A DNA stretch of 64,000 nt from Cyanoderma ruficeps (taxonomy: Eukaryota > Chordata > Aves > Passeriformes > Timaliidae): positions 1,019,689-1,083,688 of the forward strand of contig VZDJ01000101.1 of assembly GCA_008694505.1 (NCBI GenBank), written 5' to 3'. The notes beneath the pieces were generated by a model. The model did no database searches and was not told where the DNA came from. It was given only the letters and a program-made list of their open reading frames with translations. Below, piece after piece: positions 35,639 through 46,008 of this stretch (within the stretch, counting starts at the first letter, position 1; every line of letters begins with the position of its first letter). The translations under genes were made by a program, and so were the position numbers.

Positions 35639-35690
<52 letters not shown>
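35611..35690. repeat. Long poly-T tract with one ambiguous base
   Basis: A run of 10 T, then GGG, then about 66 T with N at 35638, ending in GCCTAGTG. The Lys-only minus-strand frames across it are artefacts. The length suggests either a retroposed poly(A) tail on the minus strand or slippage expansion. No retroposed gene sequence could be recognised to the right of it. Confidence 0.95.
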
Positions 35691-35692
<2 letters not shown>

Positions 35693-37399
35693 CTAGTGTC
35701 ATTCATCCAGAGTTCAAGAAATGTTCTTTTTGGGGCTGCACAATGATTTCTTTAAAAAAAAACCAACAAAATTAAGTCTGTTGTTAACATATTATGTTAA
35801 GTGCACCCCATTTTCTCTAAAGCTATAAGCTATGATTACTTCTAGTTCAGATTAAGATAGAGGTGGGAAACTGCTTTGAAATACAGTATGTTGCAGGCAC
35901 AAGGGAATTAGAAATGCATGAACCTTCATTTGCAGAAATCAAACTATTTTGTCCTTTGTGATAAATAGGGGGAGAAAAGAGGCAAACGTATAAACTCCAA
36001 AATAATAATACCAATATAATACCAAGTATAAACTCAAAAAACTTGAATCTAAGCACAAGATTAAGGGTTTGGCTCATGCTCATCTGTCTGAAATGTTCTT
36101 TAATAGGTGGCTTGAATCTAAGTAATCACACTAAAAAACTGGACTGCAAACCCAGATTTTGAATTGTTGAGTTTGGAAGCACATAGAGCTTTAGTCCTGA
36201 TTTTTTTCTAAAGTTCTCAACTAGATCAAAACACAGAGCTTGGGGCAGGATGATCATTTCCTGTCCTAAAAGTTTCACATGGACTAAAGTAGCAGAAATT
36301 ATTCTTAAAAGGTAGTATGTCTACATCCTACACTTCTCAGTTATATTCCTGCTCCAACATAAAGAGATGTTTTGACTCCTTTCAAGTTTCATTTAAAGGT
36401 ACATTTTGCCTTATTTCTCCATCACATTTCAAGGCATCAATAGCAGCCTTGGTAATAGTGCAGAAAGAGTCTGTTTGTTTGCCTTGATATGCATTAGAAG
36501 TTACCTGCATTTTCACCCATGCAAAGCAAGCTTCCTTCTGAACAACGAAATCTCTTGTATGTCCTAAATAGTAGAAGTTCCCAAAAGGAATAAAAGGTGC
36601 AAAAGCCAAGATAAGGAATATGGACAAATACAGAATAAGAGCATGTCTTGTGGCTGTTATCCAAGTACTGATAACTCTTTACACTTGTTCATGCGTCAAT
36701 GTAGAATATAAAGTATTGTTCTCTATTTAGTGCTTTGAAATTTCTAGAAAATGCTGCAATATTTGTGTGAATTTTAAAATTTGATTTATAGCATTTATGA
36801 ACTGTAGAGATCTGCTTTTTTTTCCAAACAGTGATATCACTTAAAGGAAGAAAGACAACACTAAAGCTGCCTTAGCGATAGTGGGTGATGATTCTTTTCT
36901 AGAGTAAAAAAAGCCCTTGAGACGAAAACAGCTCACTGGACCTTAGTCCTGGAAAAAAACAGAACTACAGGAGTTTGTCTTTCTTCTGTGCCAAATAGCA
37001 GGTATTTGAAATTTCCTGAAAGGCAAATCTCTTTGTTTCTGAAAGTTGAGTTCTGCCTCCTCACATCACAATGCTGCACAATTTACCAAGTAGCTTCATT
37101 CAAGCCAAGATGAGGTTTCATATTTCAGATGAGTTGACAGGTTGCAGGACCAAACCAGTGTTCTCTCCAAACCTTGGCTGTGTGCCCACCCTTCCCTCAC
37201 ACCAACTCTCCTCCCAGCTGGCCACACGGTGAGCTGATCCATGAAGCACAGTCAGCAGAAAATGATCCCACCCCTTCTCTTCTTTTTTTCCCTAGCTCAG
37301 TGAGGTTTAACCCTGGAAAACGGTTCATCTCTTAATGCCAAGAAGGCAGATGAGAAGGAATGGAGAAGCAGCAGAATGGAGGGAGGCAGGGTGGGTATC
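35691..37399. other. Unique AT-rich DNA, no gene recognised
   Basis: No repeat family or exon is recognised. The minus frames 35847-36083 and 36382-36627 are unsupported. Confidence 0.45.
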
Positions 37400-37530
37400 T
37401 CTTAGAAAAGTAAGAGTAAAATTCCGCTCTGAAAAGCAGAATAAGGCACTGCTCACAGTAATGTAAAACAGGGCCTCCGGCTTAATTTTTTAACCTTAAT
37501 GGAAAAGGCTTAATAGTAAAGTCTTCACTG
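37400..37530. promoter_or_regulatory. Weak candidate non-coding element
   Basis: A repeat-free stretch with two isolated CpGs (ATTCCGCTCTG, CCTCCGGCTTAATTTTTTAACC) and AT-rich homeodomain-like sequence. It rests on texture alone. Confidence 0.15.
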
Positions 37531-39539
37531 GGGCTAAATACAAGGATGCATACACTCTGAAAGGATGCACACATGGGCACAGGGGTGTCACGGTGTCTGT
37601 GCAGAGGGACCCCACATGAAAAACTGCAAAGTGGTTCCTTCTTGCAGACACAGTTAGTGAAGCTCTCTAGCCATGCTGTGTTTGTGTTGTCAGCTTAAAA
37701 CTGCCAGAACAAGGTTTGGGATACACTGGCTGTGTGCCTGCCCTCCACCAAGGCAGGGGGCTGGAGAGGGACACTGCAATGCCTGGCAATTCCCACTGAG
37801 AGCAGTTGCCTTATTGGATAGCAAAGGACAATCTGCTGTTAAATACTTTCTCTTTCACTGAATAACCACTCTCTGTATATCAGAGATGTTTTTATTATCG
37901 AATATCTAAAATATCCCAAGATATAACAACATCCTTATTCTCAGCTACTTGAAGAGTTTATTTCTCCTGTTTGCGGTAGAAAGGAAGACTTTGCTTCCTT
38001 ATTTACTAAGCACTGTCGTTTGAAAGAATGAACACTGCTGAATATCACTGCATGGTACTGTTGGATTTAGTATGCACACATTATACTTCTTGTTATTCTT
38101 TTTATTATTCTCCCCGATGTTGCTGCAGCACTTAAAACTCCCAGTGAAAGTGATATTCAACTATTCTGACTTCTATACAAACAAGACAGTCCCTGTTCAT
38201 AAGGAATTCTTCTCTAATTTCTTCTGTCTCTGCATGTTACAATTTATTCATATGCCTACCGAGTTTCGAGTCAGTGACACTTCTAGTCTTCTATTAATAT
38301 CTCAAGTTTTGCTTGAATATTTATTCAGACTTGCTTTTAATTCTCTGTGCAGAAGTTGTTTTTTACAAATGTTAAAGGTATTCATGCATTAATATAAATC
38401 TCTATAATGTGTATTGTTCACACCCTGTTTGGGGAAGTGACCATGATGCAGTAGTTAGAAAGCAGAAATACTGTAGAATCAGAAAAAAAAGGCTTATTTT
38501 GCAACATTTCTGATGTCTGATGCAGACAAATCAGGAAGCGCAGATTTTTCTAAAGAAAGCATGCTGTTGTTAGGCAATCTTCTTCGGCTTTGTTTCTGAA
38601 ACATGTATCTACTCACTAACCCACAGTTCTTGCTAGAGAACACATCAGAAGAGAAAGATGTTTTCCTTAATTGTTTTCTGACTGTGAAAAAGCACAGACA
38701 GGCTCATAAAATCAGAGAAAACAGCTGAAACAGGATGAGAGACAAAGCAATTAAAATATGTTTTCATAAGATGTCCATATATGATAAATATATCTTTAAT
38801 GACCATAACACATATTTTCTAGGCACAGCATTCTTTAGTAATTCCTGGTTTGTAATTGGCTTTGTTGTATTTTGAGAAATCTTCTGCCTGCAACACACAG
38901 ATGAAAGCCAGTGGGACACATGTTCTTATGTAGATTTTAAAGTACTTTTTATAGCAGCGTTTTAAGTTCTACAGAACTCTGTGATTTCCTGTCTATTAAC
39001 TTTCTCCACAACATCAAAACATTTATAGTATATATTTTAAAGGGTGTAATAGTCATCCAATAAACACTAACATTTCATTCAAAGTATAGCTGTAATAATA
39101 ATTTTTTACACATTTTCAGAAATGTGTAAATCAGTCTAAAAGAATTATTGTTTGTATAACTGCTACTCCTCCCCACTATATTCTGTTACGGTTTTGTGTT
39201 AGTAATACTTGTTTTCAGGAATGCCACAGAAACCACAACTTTCAATTGCATTTGCTTACAGACATGTAAAAGAAACACATATAAAAGCAATTAATAAATT
39301 TATAATGTTCACAGTTCCCTGGAAGTTAATTCCTGCACTTTCTCAGTTCAAGGGCCTAGGCTGACCAAAACAATGACCACAAATCAAGTTGCTCACTTCT
39401 CCCTCTGAAGAAAGTCACTTGAAAATGCCACAGAACAAGCAGCACATTTTTACTGAGTAATTATTTTCATCGTCCCTCCCCATTTCTTTCTTATTCAATG
39501 TATAATTTCTCTCCAAGGCACTTGGATTCAAAGCTCTTT
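37531..39539. other. Unique AT-rich DNA, no gene recognised
   Basis: The plus frame 38072-38392 is Leu/Phe-rich and without a recognised family. No repeats are seen. Confidence 0.45.
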
Positions 39540-39780
39540 GGTATCAAAAGACCTCTAGTTGACTTAGCAGAGCTCTGAATGGGCCTGGGCTGCTGTAAGG
39601 TGGGAGCTAATAAAAAATGTGGTTTGTTCTCCCCTGGTGCCCTCTCAATAAAGTTTGCCAAGCTGCATAAAAAGCAGTGGCTTTATTTTTCTGTGCAGGG
39701 AAATGAGGCTATGCAGAGTGCCACTACCAGAATTATCTACCAAAGTTCAGGGCAGACTGGCCAGCACTGAGGCAGGATTT
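39540..39780. promoter_or_regulatory. Candidate conserved non-coding element
   Basis: The stretch is repeat-free and less AT-rich than its flanks, with GGTGGGAGCTAATAAAAAATG, CTCAATAAAGTTTGCC and CATAAAAAGCAGTGGC. The 63-codon frame 39579-39770 is not bounded by recognisable splice or coding signals. The texture resembles vertebrate conserved non-coding DNA; support is weak. Confidence 0.2.
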
Positions 39781-39844
39781 ACCTCCTAGTGTGCGATGAG
39801 AGATGAGAATTCAATGCTTTGCTTTTTCTGCCTTCCTTGTCTTT

Positions 39845-39862
39845 AAAAAAAAAAAAAAAAAA
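39845..39862. repeat. Poly-A run (18)
   Basis: A homopolymer following CTTGTCTTT. No adjacent retroposed sequence is recognised. Confidence 0.9.
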
Positions 39863-40499
39863 GAGTAAGTTCAAGGCTTTTCACTGAATGAATTGTATTG
39901 TGAATGTGTTGGGGGATGAAGGGGGAGGTGAACCAGTCATAAGTACATTCAGTTTTACCTCCTTGAAGTAAGAAAGGCATACTGAGAAGGAATACTGAAC
40001 ACTAGCTTCCCGTATTAAAATACTAGATTACTATTCAGTTAAAAAAACATATTTCAGATAAATAGGAACAAAATTTTAGCATATATTTGTTCTTTAAAGT
40101 TCTACAGAATGCATATTTAACAATGATATTTCTGTCTTTGGAGCATGTCTAAAATAATTCATTTCCTCGAGATGGTACAGCTACTCCCAAAAGAACACTA
40201 ATTTTTACTCAGATGTTTTCACATATGAAGGAGACCAAGAGAACACCCTGGGTGGGAAGTGTGCATTCTAAAATGGTTTTCAAAGGAAAAAAAAAATTCT
40301 TTTCATGTTGTACTAGAAAATTGTCATTTCCTTGTTATATTTGCAAATGCAGCTCCTTTCATTCATGCAGAAAGTCCAAAAAAGAGTCAATTATTTTCTG
40401 TGGCTCTGGAGACCATCTCTAAATAAAAGCTGATATAAATCTGCACTTTTTAAGCATTAATAGAACCAGTCACCAAATATCTGTGTATTAGAAGTGTGC
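39863..40499. other. Unique AT-rich DNA
   Basis: No feature is recognised. Confidence 0.5.
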
Positions 40500-41325
40500 A
40501 CACAGCAGATCTGTGCTACCACCACAGAGGGCACAAGAACCACAGGACTCAGGTGAGTGACAACTCTGCAGGGCAGGAGTCATATGTTGCAGATGAGAAG
40601 CTAAGGACAACCTACATCTGCCTCTGCCAGGCATTTCCTTCAGTGTTGTGACATACCTGTTAATGTGCCCGCTGTTCAGTCACTTTTAATTGAGATGCAT
40701 TGCCTTGGCACCTCAGGCACCTAAGACATGCCAGAAATGAACGTGCACACATCCATTGCATGTGTACAGCAAATCTGACATGCCCAGGCAGGACTGGGCC
40801 AATCTGGCTGAGATAAGAAGCGAACAACAAATGTGGGGCTTTGCAGAAGCATTGGCACCTCATGTGGGTGCAGAAACACTGGCATCTCGTGTGGGTGCTG
40901 TGCAGTCAACCAGGGCATATCTGATGCCTTCTCTGCTCCCCTTGAGGAGCCCTCTTCCTTGCTCCCACACTGGCAGCAGGACTGCAGTGAATGCATGTAG
41001 CTTTTCCCATTTGCAGGCACCTTGTGCTGACCTTCTGCTACCAAAGTCATGGACAAATGCTCTGGAGCATCCAATGCCATCCAGGCAGTGTTCTGTAATG
41101 GACAAGAAGGACATGGCTAGGAAAACTGATTATGGAAATAATAAACTTAGAGGAATACATCAGGGAGAACAACAGCATCTTGCACCAATGGGAAGAACCC
41201 GCATTGAAGCAAGCAAACTGGAAATCAGGCATGTGCTGTCAATAAAAATTCTCACCATGTTTAAAGTTATGAAAATAACTTCTGGATTTTTCTCCACATT
41301 TTCAGACAAAGAATACATAAGTTAG
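40500..41325. other. GC-richer patch with the window's longest open frame; gene status unsupported
   Basis: The plus frame 40756-41325 is 189 codons and overlaps minus frames at 40660-40863, 40721-41080, 40860-41114 and 41047-41232. It has no recognised domain, signal peptide or family. It includes a 27-bp tandem duplication that gives a nine-residue repeat (AEALAPHVG/AETLASRVG). Openness on both strands at raised GC is expected by chance. It could be a fragment of an unrecognised repeat, a decayed retroposon or unique sequence. I do not call a gene. Confidence 0.3.
40843..40896 (+). repeat. 27-bp tandem duplication, two units
   Basis: Units 40843-40869 and 40870-40896 match at 23 of 27 bases. 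All four differences are transitions, two of which (ATG/GTG side and CAT/CAC side) involve former CpG-type or equivalent sites. Confidence 0.9.
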
Positions 41326-42026
41326 GAGGTTTTTTTCTTTCCTAGAAAAAAATTTATGTTAAAATTCCCTCATGACTACTAAAACTTTGGCATGTCAAGT
41401 TTTGAAAGAGGTGTTCCCCATCCCATGAATCTTTTTCTTTTAATTGAAAGAAAAATAAACTTTCCAAAATACATCTGCATGTAATATTCTCTCTGATAAA
41501 GAGCAACTGAGAAAAAAGCATCTGCTGCATTTTTTTTGAATCCAGGACAAAAGTTCCTCCAGTTATACTTGCTTGTTTTCTTATCTTTTAGATTAAAAGA
41601 TTTTTTTCCTTCTGCCCACTATCAGCATATAAAATAATATTTATACTTACAAGTGTGATCACAGGAAGTGTTACTCAAGGATAAATACTGTTTCGTGGGT
41701 AAGAGAAGTTAGGGAGTTCTGTTTCTATCAGACATACATTTCTATCAGCCATCTGTATTTAGGCTATGCTATCTGTAAGCTAGTGTCACTGTTTTACAGT
41801 TCTGGGGCCTGTACTGCTGATTTTTTTCCTATAAGGTTTCCATCACATTCTTCTATTTTCCAAGCCAGTGGGAAAATCTTCCATGTGCTTTTTTACCGAC
41901 TATTAAAAATATTGAAAAAATCTTAAAAAATATTAAAATGGGGATAACACTGGGGAACAAATGCTAGTGCTTTTTCTCCTCTGATTCAAGAAATCTGCTC
42001 TCATTTCTGCTACAGTTTTCATATCC
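41326..42026. other. Unique AT-rich DNA
   Basis: No feature is recognised. Confidence 0.5.
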
Positions 42027-42120
42027 TCACAGAATGGTTGAGGCTGGGAGAGTTCAAAGCCAGGAAATCCGGGAGAACGTCTAGTAGAAGTATAAGCCTG
42101 CTCCTGCTCTGGCCAAGCAC
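42027..42120 (-). mobile_element. Degenerate CR1 3' tip
   Basis: TCACAGAATGGTTGAGGCTG is the reverse complement of a CR1 3' end. The following 70 bases keep only scattered matches (GTCTAGTA, CCTGCTC, GGCCAAGCAC). It is a short, diverged fragment. Confidence 0.65.
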
Positions 42121-42759
42121 ATATTGATAAATTCTCTCCTGCAAGAGAGAGTCATGTCCTTATGCACTGCCTGAAAATCTTCCTTGGAAAGCAAATTAGT
42201 ATCAGTTGGCCTTCTTCTGGAGAAATACTGTTTTGGTTATTAGTAAACCATAGAAGAAAGTCATGCTTCTTCCTTTTCTCCACTTGCAGTGAGCATCAGA
42301 TAAGAAAAAGTAAACAACATTTATTTTACATTACAGGCCAGCTTATAATCACCTATGATACTTTCTCAAAATATTAGGAAAATAATAGTTATTCTTACCA
42401 TTATGACTCTTCTCCACTCAATCCCAGGCACTGCAAATATGCTTTGTCAGCAAATAGAAAGTAATAATGGGAAGCCAGGTGCACTAGTCAACAGATTACA
42501 GACACATGGTGGCATGGTAGAATTCCCTTTTCTGTGCTCTAGCAAAAGTCAAAAAAGTAAGAACATGCAAATTGTTCCCACCTCAGTGTGTCAGAACCCA
42601 CACTCATTACCTCCCTGATGACATCCCAGGACTTGGAGGGGAAGGGATGGGAATTTGGCAGGATGCTGCAGGGTAACACCATTGCTCCCTCAGACCATGG
42701 TTAAAGTCCCTACTGTTTTAACAGGGGCTCCAGTAAGTCACTCACAGGACTTTCGGTGT
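42121..42759. other. Unique AT-rich DNA
   Basis: The frames 42162-42377 and 42355-42618 have no recognised family. Confidence 0.45.
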
Positions 42760-42875
42760 GCTTATGTGTTTATCATTCCTCTGGCTTTGCAGATGAGGAA
42801 CTTCAGACTGGAGAAATGGAATGAACTGACCAAAGTAATTAGGGAATTGGTGCCAGACTCCAAAACTAAATCCAG
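42760..42875 (-). mobile_element. MIR-like ancient SINE remnant
   Basis: 'TTGCAGATGAGGAACTTCAG' followed by ACTGGAGAAATGGAATGAACTGACC, AAAGTAATTAGGG and TGCCAGACTCCAAA follows the order of reverse-complemented MIR ('ACAGATGAGGAAACTGAGGC', 'AGAGAAGTTAAGTGACTTGCC', 'CAAGGTCACACAGC', 'GACTCCAAA'). It is highly diverged, as expected for an amniote-age tRNA-derived SINE in a bird. Confidence 0.55.
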
Positions 42876-43189
42876 ATGAGCCCATGGGGCAATAAATCAC
42901 AGATGATTTTGGCATGTAAAAATCCTTCCTTTTTAAATGCTGGGAATGCACTTGCCATGGCCCCAGGAAAAGATGGTTCATCTGTAATGAAAGCCATAAT
43001 ACATAGAACATGCTGGAGTCAGAATACCAGGCAAAATAATGTTTAGAAAATGTCAGATTTCCCAGGAATTTGTGTAATGGGTCTGAGGATTTTTTGTTAT
43101 TGATAAACTTCAACTGTTTTTTTTAAGTCGCCCTTTTTTACTAGCATATTCAATCAGATCCAGTTTTTAAAATTTGATTTGTATAAGTA

Positions 43190-43680
43190 AAAGATAATGG
43201 AGTTCAAGACAGCACAGCTCACAGATTGAAAACAGATTAATTGATTACTCTCAGGTTTTTCCCACTGTGCTGGGTGGTTCTTTCTTTATTCCCTTCCATC
43301 CCCCTCCTCCCCTTCCTTCACTGCTGATGTTAATCAGAGAGAAAGGAAGTGGCTGTTTTCCATAGACAATGTTGATATTTGGTGAAAAAATAAGGGATGG
43401 GGGAGTGAAAGGTGCACAGAAAACAAAACAAAACGTTTACTGATAAATTCCTTTTTATCTTTCCCAAATGCTGCTGTAGTGTGGGAATGGATGGAGCTGG
43501 CAGTCACTTCCATTAAGCCGGAAATACCATCTTTAATAAATCCAGTTACAGCACTGGATGGACACATAAATCTGTTTGAAAGTGTGTGACAGAAGTAATG
43601 AAATGTCAGAAGAGAACTTTGAGAATTTAGCAGAGATCTGAGGTCAGCCTGCTTGTTGTCCTTTTCTTTCTGTCTTTCAG
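43190..43680. promoter_or_regulatory. Candidate conserved non-coding element
   Basis: Repeat-free, non-coding block with AGATTAATTGATTAC, TGATGTTAATCAGAG, TTCCATTAAGCCGGAAATACC, TCTTTAATAAATCC and CATAAATCTGTTTG. It includes a CpG in an ETS-like CCGGAA core. The minus frame 43334-43684 (116 codons) has no recognised family. The pattern resembles conserved vertebrate enhancers; this is inference only. Confidence 0.3.
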
Positions 43681-45975
43681 ACACTCAGTGTAAAGCTGAA
43701 ATATTTATACTTAAATGAGTATTGCTAAGGCAGGACATTGAGGTCATCAACACGAGAACAGTGACAACAGGCTGTGTAAAAAATTTTACAGCCTTCTTAA
43801 GGATTCTAAATTTGATTTCACTGAGACTCCCTTTTCCTTCATTCTACTTCCCAAAGCCACCATTTTATTTGTCTATACATAATCCACCCTTCAAATGCTG
43901 AACACCCCCAAAGCTCAAATTCTACTTCAGTGTTCTCAGAAAATTATCATTATTACTACATCCTAAAGTTTTTCTGTTTACTAAGAATTTTGACTGGTGT
44001 TTTAGATTAATTAAAAAATTGACTTCTGTTTCTACTAAGCGTATTAATCCCTTTCTTGGCACAGCACAATAATTTTTGCTGTGTCTTCACAGACCATGTA
44101 CTCTGCAGCTGCTGATGGAGCCAATTGACTCTCCATTCTGCCATCATTTGAGCTGCTGAATTGCTACCAAAAGTGTCTTTGCCATTAATATGATTGTTCC
44201 TAAGGTGGTTTTCACTGGTAAACGTCTATACACGTGGGTTCATCTAAAACCTCTAGATCCTAAGGGGTTTTTTACAATTCTTACGCCTTTCTTCAGCCAC
44301 AGTACATCAGCCTTCCTCTGCTAAGACCCTTGTATGTGCTTTTTGTCTCCTCTGTAAGATTGTTGCAGATCCCTTCCTCGAAAGCTACTGAGAGTTCCTC
44401 AAAACCCAGGCCCACTAATTCACTTTTCATAAATGCAGGGATGCGTGACTAGATCATAGCTACTGCTCTTCTCCCATATATCCCCATATCAGACTTAAAG
44501 TCACCTTCCCATTTAAAAAAAAAAAAAAAAACTCCTATGAACCTGAGGCACCCTGAAGTATCTCAACATAATTTTCTTTCCTTAACATGCAAGTAATGAT
44601 GGCAGCACACTGCTGGAAGTGATAAACAGATTGTCTTTGTAGATTCTGTTATTTGGAATAACAGCATGGGACTCTCTCTCAGCAGTTCACATTCCAACCT
44701 TAGTCTTCAGTGAGAGACAAAGTCCCTCCCCATTTTTCTCATGTTTTTCCTTAATTTGTACTTTCTTTTGATTATTTTTCTTTTTACTCAAGACATTTGA
44801 GATAGACTTTTAAATTCATTTATTTATTGAGTATGGAAAGATAAAGCTAAGTGCAAGTACAATTTGAAGAATACTTTTGATGAAAAAATATATTCTGCAA
44901 ATAATCTATCTGCTTAATCTGAAGTGATTGCTTAGTTCATTGGTGTAAGTCACAGTTGGTTTTAATTAATGAATAATTTTGAATCCCTTAAGTAATGTTC
45001 CAAAGCTCTGTCCTAAATGAATGATCACACTACAGTCTCTAAATATTATTTTTTAATCAGTTGGAATCTCACTATGGTTTTCACGAAGTACAATATTTAT
45101 GTCACAGGTTTTCCAAAAGTGGCCACTCAGGAACAGTGACAACGGGAAAGCCCAAAAACTCTGACAATGAATAATTCAGATATTAAGCAATACTTTTATA
45201 TGACTAATAAAAATTAATGTGTTGCTTCCTTTTCTGGAATGATTTTGTATATTTTCTTCATCCTACTTTTTTCTTTCCTGATCAAGACAATGTGGCCAAG
45301 ACAGTATAAACTGTAAGAAACAATTAGATTAGCATTTTTAGTAAAAAATAGATCACAGAAAAAGCTCATCCTTCTTTTGAATGCTGTAACTGGAGAGAAA
45401 GTTGAAGTGATAGAGATGAGAAACTAAATTAGTTCTGCTTGTAAATTATATTCTTAGGCATTTTCCAGCAGTGACTTCTTGGTTTTGCAGCAAATGCCTC
45501 TGATATTTTCCAATTCAGAGTGGTCCATGCTGTGAGCCTTCTTGCTATGAGGCCACCTGGGATCAAAGCTACTTTCCCCCTCCTGTGGTCTCAACTAACT
45601 CCATTAACTCTAATTACAAACACTTCTGTTATACCAACCAGATTTTATGGCTTCCAAAGAGTGAACTACATGGAGAAAGTCCACATGATACTACTGTTGG
45701 TTCCTTCTTCACATTATTGCCTGCCATACACTAACCTCATTCATGGTTAGGTCAGAGCTAAAAACACTTCATTTTTACCTTGTGTAATCAAAAAAAGAAG
45801 CTTAAATTGTTTCTTGAAGTTCATAATTCCAGAAATTAATGAACCAGGCCCAAACAAAGGTTTTTATGGGATTTAAATGTTTGTATGTACTGAGAGTCCC
45901 AGAAAGAGCTTATATTGTATAGCAATGCCACTAACACTTTTTCCTAATGCAGGAAGACATAAAGCAAATGTGTGT
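43681..45975. other. Unique AT-rich DNA with a poly-A run
   Basis: A poly-A of 17 lies at 44515-44531. TAAT-rich sequence (TTTTAATTAATGAATAATTTTG) occurs at about 44960-44981. No gene is recognised. Confidence 0.45.
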
Positions 45976-45981
45976 CATTTT

Positions 45982-46008
45982 GTATATATATATATATATA
46001 TATATATG
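45982..46008. repeat. (TA)n microsatellite, about 13 units
   Basis: A perfect TA array ending in TGTACATG. Confidence 0.95.

Noticed and set aside
35473..35706. Lys-rich minus-strand proteins
   Set aside because: They are translations of the poly-T tract.
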